Positions 22,444 to 28,041 of a stretch of 28,041 nt of DNA are shown piece after piece (position 1 is the stretch's first letter; every line of letters starts with the position of its first letter). The stretch is taken from positions 1 through 28,041 of the forward strand of contig RFPZ01000006.1 of the NCBI GenBank assembly GCA_009925905.1. Direction: 5' to 3'. Both the position numbers and the translations under genes were made by a program. The notes under the pieces were generated by a model, which was not told the origin of the DNA, searched no databases, and saw only the letters and a list, made by a program, of their open reading frames with translations. Source of the DNA: Candidatus Aquidulcis frankliniae (GTDB lineage Bacteria; Chloroflexota; Limnocylindria; Limnocylindrales; Limnocylindraceae).

Positions 22444-23568
22444 TTAGCGCGTTGGAACCTGTCGCGCCGCCGCCAGGATCCGGCTTACGTCGAGCGAGCT
22501 AGCAACAAGCTGCTTGATCTCTTCAATCTTGCGCACATCTTCCGGATGCGTCTTCACCAAAAGATCATGCACTTTGGAGGCAACGCTATAGGTGTCACCC
22601 TCCATGAGGACGGCGAAAATGTTCGCCGTACGAATCATCTCAAGGACTCGGGCGCTCGGTCGATACCCGCCACTGAGCACAAAACCAAGCGGCCGGTTCG
22701 GATGCTCTGCGCCATCAAGCCACAGTTGGGTAAGCACTTCAATGACATCTTCCCGGTCGCCAGGCACTACCACCAAGGCGCTTTCGCCAATGCGCTGCAT
22801 CACATGTTCTGGCTGCATTGCGGCAACTGAAACTCGCGCAATGATTGCGTCCATGTCGCGACCTGGCCAGAGTGTCTCGCCCTGCAGCCCATCTTCAATG
22901 ATTGCCAGTGTGGGGTTTGAAAGAATCTGGCGGTATGGAAGTACGCCAAGGAGCGGGATTCCGTGACGCGCCAGACCCTTCTCTAGTAGGCGTGGTAGCT
23001 CTGGCTGTAGGTCAAGATCAACTTTATTGACGATCGCCCCCGCCACCTCAACGCCACGCGCGGCGAAGAGGGCTGCGTTCAGCACGATCTCGTCGATCGG
23101 TCGGCCAATACCGCCTTCACTCACAATGATCACCGGTGCGTCGAGCAGCGCCGCAACGTCGGCGTTACTCAGTCCAATGACCGCCCCAACCCCTGCGTGC
23201 CCTGTCCCTTCAAGCAGTAGCAGCTCGTGCCTCTGAGCGAGCGCAACCTGGGCGGCGATGATTTTCGCCCCAAGATCTTCCACCACCTGTCCCTCGATCA
23301 CCTTGCGGGTGAAGCCGCGTGGGATCTGCACGGGCGAGAGCAGGGCGACGGCATCTTGGAGGTCAAAGACGCCGCGCATCAGCGCGGCGTCTTCGTCCGC
23401 GGGTGTGTCATCGATGGTGATCCAGCGCTGTCCGACCGGCTTCATGAATCCCGCATCCAGGCCCTGGGCGCGGAACGCGGCAAAGAGACCGAGTGAAGTG
23501 GTGGTCTTGCCGCGGTTCTGGCCAGTCGCGGCGAGGAAGAGCTGCCGTGCGCCCGCGGCGCCGGTCAC
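22444..23568 (-). CDS. BioD-like P-loop ATPase with C-terminal DRTGG domain
   Basis: Residues 1-240 resemble the dethiobiotin-synthetase-like (BioD/CobB) domain. They show the P-loop TGQNRGKT (15-22), GFMKPVGQR (40-48), LLLEGTGH (117-124), VIIVSEGGIGRPIDE and the guanine-type NKVD (181-184). Residues 260-345 form a DRTGG domain: VVVPGDRED (266-274), GFVLSGG (295-301) and LMEGDTYSVASKV (321-333). The same two-domain block is the N-terminal regulatory half of long phosphotransacetylases (Pta), but the acyltransferase half is missing here. The family function is unknown to me. A nucleotide-sensing or small-metabolite regulatory role is inference. It starts with GTG 4 bases after the stop of the 205-residue gene, so the two are surely co-expressed. 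Confidence 0.82.
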   Translation of the reverse strand: MTGAAGARQLFLAATGQNRGKTTTSLGLFAAFRAQGLDAGFMKPVGQRWITIDDTPADEDAALMRGVFDLQDAVALLSPVQIPRGFTRKVIEGQVVEDLGAKIIAAQVALAQRHELLLLEGTGHAGVGAVIGLSNADVAALLDAPVIIVSEGGIGRPIDEIVLNAALFAARGVEVAGAIVNKVDLDLQPELPRLLEKGLARHGIPLLGVLPYRQILSNPTLAIIEDGLQGETLWPGRDMDAIIARVSVAAMQPEHVMQRIGESALVVVPGDREDVIEVLTQLWLDGAEHPNRPLGFVLSGGYRPSARVLEMIRTANIFAVLMEGDTYSVASKVHDLLVKTHPEDVRKIEEIKQLVASSLDVSRILAAARQVPTR

Positions 23569-23572
23569 TGGG

Positions 23573-24190
23573 CTACGCCTCTTCGCGCGGCGCGGTGCGA
23601 CGCTCGATCAGGTTGACCGCCTCTTTTAGGCGTATCACGGAATCCTGGTCAACATCCTCGCGGCTGATATGAGTGCCAAGCTTGTCGAGCACTTCGGCGG
23701 CTACCTCCAAAAAGACGTTGGCGTCGGCGATAAAGAACTCCGACTCGTTGCTGTAGCGAACGAAGGTGAGTCGCCCCTGTAGCGTGCGGCGGTCGTCGGC
23801 GTGGGCCACCTGCGTGGTGAAGTTATGCCCTTGAATGCCGTCGGGGTTTGAGAGAAAGCTGAGCGCGTTGTCAATCGCTAGGCCGAACCGGGCGCGCCAA
23901 CCGGCGAGACGGTCAACAACTTCCGGTGGCAGACGAAGTTGCGACACCTCTTCAAAGACTTCGGGGGCGGCGGTGAGTGCGGTCACCAAGGTTGATCCCT
24001 GGCGCTGACCGAGCATCGCCTGCAGTGAGCGCTCCAACGTCACCACCTCGGCGTCGAAGTGGCTCGAAGTGATCAGGTCGACGAGCAGGTCCTCAACGTT
24101 GTCGAGCGCAGAGCCCTCAGTGAGCGCAGCGGCAAGCGCGAGGATCTCCTCGCGAAAGAGAAAGCGCTCTTCGTGGTCTAGCCCAGCCAT
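23573..24190 (-). CDS. Unknown soluble protein paired with the DRTGG gene (205 residues)
   Basis: I recognise no family. The protein is acidic, helix-rich, with no signal or membrane segment. Notable stretches are FREEILALAAALTEGSALDNVEDLLVDLITSSHFDAEV (12-49), a glycine/glutamine turn GQRQGSTL and RFGLAIDNALSFLSNPDGIQGHN. A beta-like segment RRTLQGRLTFVRYSNESEFFIADANVFLEVAAEVL is followed by a charged C terminus. The N-terminal helical part could be a dimer or docking module. The ATG is preceded by TAGGAT (24202-24197) at 6 bases, a leaderless promoter within the 25-base gap after gdhA. It and the DRTGG gene form a two-gene unit, so they may act together. Confidence 0.7.
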   Translation of the reverse strand: MAGLDHEERFLFREEILALAAALTEGSALDNVEDLLVDLITSSHFDAEVVTLERSLQAMLGQRQGSTLVTALTAAPEVFEEVSQLRLPPEVVDRLAGWRARFGLAIDNALSFLSNPDGIQGHNFTTQVAHADDRRTLQGRLTFVRYSNESEFFIADANVFLEVAAEVLDKLGTHISREDVDQDSVIRLKEAVNLIERRTAPREEA

Positions 24191-24196
24191 GTGCGC

Positions 24197-24202
24197 ATCC
24201 TA
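24197..24202 (-). promoter_or_regulatory. -10 element for the 205-residue/DRTGG pair, leaderless type
   Basis: TAGGAT on the minus strand ends 6 bases before the ATG at 24190, in the short gap after the gdhA stop. No -35 or ribosome site is evident. Confidence 0.5.
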
Positions 24203-24215
24203 GCGCGCAGGGGGG

Positions 24216-25466
24216 TTACGGGTAGATACCCCGCACCTTCATCGCGTCGGCAACACGCTGGACCGAGAGGAGGTAGGCACCGGTACGGAGGTGGCTCTTC
24301 TCCTTCTGGGCCATGTCGTACACCTCGTGGAATGCGCGAACCATCTTCTTCTCAAGTCGAACGTTGACCTCGTCCTCTTCCCAGAAGTCGCGGTTCAGGT
24401 CTTGGACCCACTCGAAGTAGCTCACCGTCACACCACCTGCGTTGCAGAGGATGTCAGGGATCACCATCGCGCCGTTCGCGAAGAGAATCTCGTCCGCCTC
24501 AGGCGTCGTTGGCCCGTTCGCCGCCTCAGCGACGATCTTCGTCTTGATTTTGCCCGCGTTCTCTGCGGTAATCTGATTCTCAAGTGCGGCGGGGATGAGC
24601 ACATCGCAAGGAATCTCCAGGATTGCCTGATTGCTCACCGGTGTTGCGCCCGCAAAACCAACCACACTGCCAGTCTTCTTCTTGTGCGCATCCACCGCGT
24701 CAAGATCGAGTCCAGCTGGATTGTGAATGCCACCGCTGCTATCGGAGACTGCGATCACCTTCGAACCGAGGTCGCTGATGAGTCGCGCTGCAATTGATCC
24801 GGCGTTGCCGTATCCCTGCACCACCACAGTCGCGCCTTTCAAGTTGAGGTTGATCTTGCCGGCAGCTTCGCGAATGCAGAAGACGGCACCACGTGCTGTT
24901 GCCTCATTGCGACCCTTTGAGCCGCCGAGCGCAATTGGCTTGCCGGTGACGACACCAGGAACGGTGTAACCAACGTGCATTGAGTAGGTGTCCATCATCC
25001 ACGCCATCGTCTGGCTGTTGGTGTTCACATCGGGGGCTGGAATATCGGACTCCGGCCCAATAATGACGGCGATTTCGGTCGTAAAGCGTCGGGTGAGGCG
25101 CTCAAGTTCGCCCTGCGAAAGTTGCTTTGGGTCCACAGTGACGCCGCCCTTACCACCGCCGTATGGAAGATCCATCACGGCGCACTTCCATGACATCCAC
25201 ATTGCGAGCGCTTTCACCTCGTCAATGTTCACGTCCTGGTGGAAGCGGATGCCGCCCTTCGCTGGTCCACGTCCGAGATTGTGCTGCACGCGGTGCCCCT
25301 CGAAGACTCGGGTGCTGCCGTCATCCATGCGCACTGGGAAGTGCACGGTCAGCTGTCGGCGTGGCTCGCGCAAGACGGCGGCAATGCCGGAATCAAGGCC
25401 AAGCCGCTTGGCGGCAAGGTCAAACTGCTGCTGCGCAACTGCCCAGGCGCTCTTTTGTGAACTCAT
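24216..25466 (-). CDS. gdhA: Glutamate dehydrogenase (Glu/Leu/Phe/Val dehydrogenase family)
   Basis: Interconverts glutamate and 2-oxoglutarate plus ammonia, a main link of carbon and nitrogen metabolism. At 416 residues it is the hexameric small type. The substrate domain has GGIRFHQDVN (71-80) and PYGGGKGG with the catalytic lysine at Lys106. It also has IPAPDVNTNSQTMAWMMDTYS. The Rossmann domain has GYGNAGSIAA followed by AVSDSSGGI. I chose the ATG at 25466 because AGGAGAGG stands about 9 bases upstream and MSSQKSAW is a normal start. The extra open frame upstream has a poor, arginine-rich composition. Cofactor preference (NAD or NADP) was not decided. An inverted repeat lies in the probable promoter. 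Confidence 0.94.
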   Translation of the reverse strand: MSSQKSAWAVAQQQFDLAAKRLGLDSGIAAVLREPRRQLTVHFPVRMDDGSTRVFEGHRVQHNLGRGPAKGGIRFHQDVNIDEVKALAMWMSWKCAVMDLPYGGGKGGVTVDPKQLSQGELERLTRRFTTEIAVIIGPESDIPAPDVNTNSQTMAWMMDTYSMHVGYTVPGVVTGKPIALGGSKGRNEATARGAVFCIREAAGKINLNLKGATVVVQGYGNAGSIAARLISDLGSKVIAVSDSSGGIHNPAGLDLDAVDAHKKKTGSVVGFAGATPVSNQAILEIPCDVLIPAALENQITAENAGKIKTKIVAEAANGPTTPEADEILFANGAMVIPDILCNAGGVTVSYFEWVQDLNRDFWEEDEVNVRLEKKMVRAFHEVYDMAQKEKSHLRTGAYLLSVQRVADAMKVRGIYP

Positions 25467-25531
25467 CGTTGTGCACCTCTCCTCTGCCGCCCTGGCGGGT
25501 GCCTGGCGGCCGCCGTGCGGCGATCTCCCCA

Positions 25532-25579
25532 ACCCTACAACGTGCCCAAAAAGGGCGTTGCGCGCAGGTTGCGGCCTGC
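25532..25579 (-). promoter_or_regulatory. gdhA upstream region with -10 and inverted repeats
   Basis: The 145-base gap after degV holds TAGGGT (25537-25532), a possible -10. Just upstream is an inverted repeat GCCC-TTTTT-GGGC (25544-25556) with flanking CAAC/GTTG, sitting where a repressor could cover the promoter. A hairpin GCAGG/CCTGC (25564-25579) lies further up. No -35 is clear. The repeats could also act as a weak terminator for degV. Confidence 0.35.
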
Positions 25580-25611
25580 TCCCGCCCGTGCGGCGAGGTG
25601 CGGTTTTGTGG

Positions 25612-26466
25612 CTAGGCGCGGATCAGTGCGACGCCGAGGCCCTTCGGACCGGTGTGTGGGCCAATCGCCGCCCCAGCCCGAACGATCCCGGGCTTGAGCG
25701 CAGCAATCTCTGGGAACCGAGCGCAGACCTCATCGCGGAACGCCTCAATGTCGGGCGCCTCGGAGTGGAGCATGGTCAGCTCCTGAATCGGCGATGCGCT
25801 GATCAGCTCCATGAACCGCTCGCGCGCCTTTGCCGACGTTCGTGGCTTATCGAGCGTCACGACCTCTCCGTCGATGATGTCGATGATCGGCTTCACCGAA
25901 AGTAGGCCGCCGATCGCCGCTCGCGCTGGGCTAATGCGGCCACCGGCCTTTAGGTAGTCGAGCGAATCAAGGAAGAAGATGACGTGCGTCTTTGGGATCA
26001 ACTCGCCGAGCTCGGCGACGATCTGCGGAGCCTTCCATCCCTCCTCTGCGCGGTGGTAGGCGCGCGCAACGAGCAACCCTTCGGCCGCCGAAGCTGTTGC
26101 GGTATCTACGAGGTGAATGTTCTTTGACTGCGGATGATCTGCCGCGGCGATTTCAGCGTTTCTGAAGGTCGCCGAAAGTTTGGAGGCGACGTGAACGGAG
26201 ACGACCTCTTTCGCCCCGCCAGCGAACGCTTTGTCATAGGCCGCGGTGAAGGCGGCGGGGGGTGGCGCTGCAGTCTTTGGGAATGGTGCGCCTGGCGCGG
26301 TAAGTCGCTTCCAAAACTCATCCATGGAGAGCTCTTCGTTCACCTTGAAGCTCTCAGAGCCGAAGGAGACGATGACTGGCACGATCGCAATGCCAAGTTT
26401 CTTCGCGGCGTCAGGCGGAATGTCTGATGCGCTGTCGGTAATGATGGCAACTGTTGACTTCGCCAT
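25612..26466 (-). CDS. DegV-family fatty-acid-binding protein (FakB-like)
   Basis: DegV proteins bind a fatty acid and, where a FakA kinase exists, present it for phosphorylation. The 284-residue protein has the N-terminal ITDSASDI (9-16). Other blocks are FWKRL, the lipid-pocket blocks ASKLSATFRNAE and LVDTATASAAEG, and the signature FFLDSLDYLKAGGRIS. The C-terminal GAAIGPHTGPKGLGVA is also typical. The loop that usually reads TSQPSP is TAAPPP, and the SGT of the second block is SAT, so it is somewhat divergent. No fakA-like gene is in the window. GGAGGGGG before the ATG marks the start. A -10-like TAGAAT (26524-26519) implies a leader of about 45 bases, unlike the leaderless neighbours. Confidence 0.9.
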   Translation of the reverse strand: MAKSTVAIITDSASDIPPDAAKKLGIAIVPVIVSFGSESFKVNEELSMDEFWKRLTAPGAPFPKTAAPPPAAFTAAYDKAFAGGAKEVVSVHVASKLSATFRNAEIAAADHPQSKNIHLVDTATASAAEGLLVARAYHRAEEGWKAPQIVAELGELIPKTHVIFFLDSLDYLKAGGRISPARAAIGGLLSVKPIIDIIDGEVVTLDKPRTSAKARERFMELISASPIQELTMLHSEAPDIEAFRDEVCARFPEIAALKPGIVRAGAAIGPHTGPKGLGVALIRA

Positions 26467-26518
26467 GGCAGTCCCCCTCCCTACGTGCGTATGGGCAAAG
26501 CGCCCAGACGTCTCCTCG

Positions 26519-26524
26519 ATTCTA
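26519..26524 (-). promoter_or_regulatory. -10 element of degV
   Basis: TAGAAT on the minus strand lies in the 68-base gap between the MFS gene and degV. It would give a leader of about 45 bases containing the Shine-Dalgarno. No convincing -35 is visible. Confidence 0.4.
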
Positions 26525-26534
26525 TCGGCGCGGG

Positions 26535-27818
26535 TCAGCCGTGCGTGTGCTGTTGCCCGGGGGCGCTCGGGAGCAGGATTTCGTGCTCAACGCGGCGCAG
26601 AATGAGCAGGAACGTGCCTGCCACTACAAGGAACCCGAGCGTTGCGTAGACCAAGCCATCGACGCCGTACGTGAACGCCAGGTCGCCAGCAAGCTTCACG
26701 CCAATCACCTGGCCAAGGCCGAGGAAGATCGAATAGAGGCCCATCACTGCGCTTCGGTCTGTGTGATACCGCTCTGAGACGTCGGCCAAGAACCCGAGGG
26801 CAGCCGGTGTTGCCCCTGCGATGAAGAACATGGAGCCACAGAGCACCACGAACAGGAGCGCGATCAACGGTAGCTCGCTACCAGAGAGGCGATTGATAGC
26901 GAAGATGGCCGCCATTGCCACAATGAAGGCGATCAGCCCAAGAAGGAGCATAGTGGTCCGACGGAAGTTGGCGAAGCGATTCCCCCAGAAGAAGAGGCCG
27001 ACGCCGCCAATGAGCGCCACGAACGCAAATGCTGAGGTGACGACAACAAACGGGAACCCGCTCAGCAGGAACTGCCCCGACAGATTCACCGTCTCATCGC
27101 CGAGAAGCAGGTTGAGCCCCTGAGGCACCCAAACGCCAATGATGGCGTTGATTGAAACCCACGTCGGCACAAAGAGCAGGATCCCACGCTGACTAAACAG
27201 TTTCAGGTACTTGCGAAGTCGATTCTCCGTTTGATGGGTTGGCGCGGCGTGCTCATCCTTCACGCCATAGGCGAAGAAAAGCAGTGCGAGCACATAGATG
27301 GCACCGTTCACCGCAAATGCTGCTGGGCCAAAGATTGCCCAGAGCGGTCCAGCCAGCGCCGTACCTGCAACGAGGAGACCTCCGAGTGTCGCCACTTCAA
27401 AGAGGGTGACTACGCGACCCCGCAACGCGGCGTCGTGACTGGTCTTTGCCGCAACATACGAAAGGATTGAAGGGACGCTTGCCGCGGTAGAAGCGCCTTC
27501 AAGGAGGCGTGTGCCAATGAGCAGAGGGATCGTCATGGAGAAGGGGGTCATGATCACCGCCGCGAGGCCGAAGAGGGGCCCGAGGAGCATCACGGGCTTT
27601 CGTCCAATGCGGTCGGCGATGATGCCGAAGATCGGCGAGCCGAGCAGCTCCGTCACATAGAAGGCGAGTGTGATCGTTGCGAGATCAACCGGGGTGATCG
27701 TGACCGAGCCGGTGGAGTTCAGGTACTTATTCCAGACGATCAGCAGGGCGCCCGTAGTCCCCGTCGCGGTACGCAACGTGAGGGTGCCGAGAAGCAGTGC
27801 CTTCATTGATCCAGTCAC
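26535..27818 (-). CDS. Major facilitator superfamily transporter
   Basis: A 427-residue membrane protein with about twelve hydrophobic segments and a hydrophilic centre (about residues 190-210, VKDEHAAPTHQTENRLRKY), the MFS layout. The loop 2-3 signature is clear as GIIADRIGRKPVML near residues 64-77. TRLLEGASTAASVPSILSYVA resembles the TM4-TM5 region of drug/H+ antiporters. The substrate cannot be told; a drug or metabolite exporter is most likely. The start is a GTG at 27818 with TATGCT (27830-27825) 6 bases upstream, which suggests a leaderless mRNA. An in-frame ATG at 27806 would shorten it by 4 residues. It is divergent from the gene at 27867 and followed by degV in the same direction. 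Confidence 0.9.
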   Translation of the reverse strand: MTGSMKALLLGTLTLRTATGTTGALLIVWNKYLNSTGSVTITPVDLATITLAFYVTELLGSPIFGIIADRIGRKPVMLLGPLFGLAAVIMTPFSMTIPLLIGTRLLEGASTAASVPSILSYVAAKTSHDAALRGRVVTLFEVATLGGLLVAGTALAGPLWAIFGPAAFAVNGAIYVLALLFFAYGVKDEHAAPTHQTENRLRKYLKLFSQRGILLFVPTWVSINAIIGVWVPQGLNLLLGDETVNLSGQFLLSGFPFVVVTSAFAFVALIGGVGLFFWGNRFANFRRTTMLLLGLIAFIVAMAAIFAINRLSGSELPLIALLFVVLCGSMFFIAGATPAALGFLADVSERYHTDRSAVMGLYSIFLGLGQVIGVKLAGDLAFTYGVDGLVYATLGFLVVAGTFLLILRRVEHEILLPSAPGQQHTHG

Positions 27819-27824
27819 GACTGC

Positions 27825-27860
27825 AGCATACGGGTTCCCGCCTGCGGTGGTCGGTATACT
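27825..27860. promoter_or_regulatory. Back-to-back leaderless promoters
   Basis: TATGCT on the minus strand (27830-27825) lies 6 bases before the MFS GTG. TATACT on the plus strand (27855-27860) lies 6 bases before the ATG at 27867. Only 24 bases separate the two -10 elements, so the -35 regions of each promoter must fall on or next to the other's -10. The two promoters cannot easily be occupied at once. Confidence 0.5.
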
Positions 27861-27866
27861 CCGCCC

Positions 27867-28041
27867 ATGCCAACCAACGTCGCTCAGTCGTATCCCTACA
27901 AACGCGAAAGCGAGGCGGAGCGTGCCGCTGCTATTGCGGCAACCTTGGCCGCCCGTGAAGGGCTTGCCGAGAAGCTGAGCACCGAGGCACTCCCCTATGA
28001 CGGGGCCGATGGCGATGAAGCGTGGGCCTGGCGCTGCCGAA
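27867..28041 (+). CDS. Unknown protein, 5' part only
   Basis: The ATG at 27867 opens a frame of at least 58 codons that continues beyond the window. The visible N terminus (MPTNVAQSYPYKRESEAERAA) is polar and helix-prone, with many Ala, Glu and Arg residues and no signal peptide. No family can be named from this fragment. The near-consensus TATACT 6 bases upstream and the absence of a ribosome site suggest a leaderless gene. It is divergent from the MFS transporter. Confidence 0.65.
   Translation, partial: MPTNVAQSYPYKRESEAERAAAIAATLAAREGLAEKLSTEALPYDGADGDEAWAWRCR

Noticed and set aside
24988..25905. Plus-strand frame of 305 codons across gdhA and degV
   Set aside because: It spans two minus-strand genes with unmistakable families and has shadow composition rich in Cys, Arg and Ser.

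Overview
The window is a gene-dense bacterial chromosome segment with high GC (roughly 60 percent or more by eye). It has no mobile elements, phage genes or CRISPR. Gene content suggests a small-genome, non-proteobacterial lineage. The clues are a class I (archaeal-type) lysyl-tRNA synthetase, a K+-independent-type membrane pyrophosphatase, a shikimate kinase/dehydroquinate synthase fusion, a type I-beta DAHP synthase with a ferredoxin-like regulatory domain, a lysine/alanine-rich histone-H1-like protein, and many apparently leaderless genes. I favour a Chloroflexota-like organism, perhaps one of the streamlined freshwater lineages. This is inference without any database search.

Layout. Positions 1-155 hold the start of a histone-H1-like gene (minus strand). 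Positions 156-603 are a gene-free region with two phased DnaA-box-like 9-mers and several short repeats. Positions 569-7725 hold an aromatic operon: promoter, an 11-codon Phe/Tyr-rich leader peptide, an attenuator-like terminator, then aroF-aroA-aroE-aroC-aroKB-aroQ-chorismate mutase. These cover all seven steps to chorismate plus the step to prephenate. On the minus strand, 7907-12343 carries uppP-argR-lysS-serS-tRNA-Ser(UGA), and 12455-14656 carries hppA with a hairpin-rich 5' leader. Divergent from hppA are lepB and two membrane-protein genes (14847-17578), the second a degenerate NuoN-like protein. A minus-strand pair, an unknown gene and ndk, follows. Then comes a plus-strand pantothenate/CoA operon, coaX-coaBC-panB-panC (18615-22434). 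The right end is minus-strand: MFS transporter, DegV, glutamate dehydrogenase, an unknown 205-residue protein and a BioD-like/DRTGG protein. The start of one unknown plus-strand gene runs off the edge.

Two themes stand out. First, the complete shikimate pathway lies in one transcription unit behind what looks like a classical ribosome-mediated attenuator whose control codons are Phe, Phe, Phe and Tyr. This matches the likely Phe/Tyr allosteric control of its first enzyme. Second, at least eight operon-proximal starts have a -10-like TAnnnT element only 6 or 7 bases before the ATG or GTG, so transcription would begin at the start codon. Internal operon genes instead use Shine-Dalgarno sequences or 1-4 base overlaps. 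The least understood parts are the lepB-linked membrane pair, the 205-residue/DRTGG pair, the 156-residue protein before ndk, and the hppA leader RNA.
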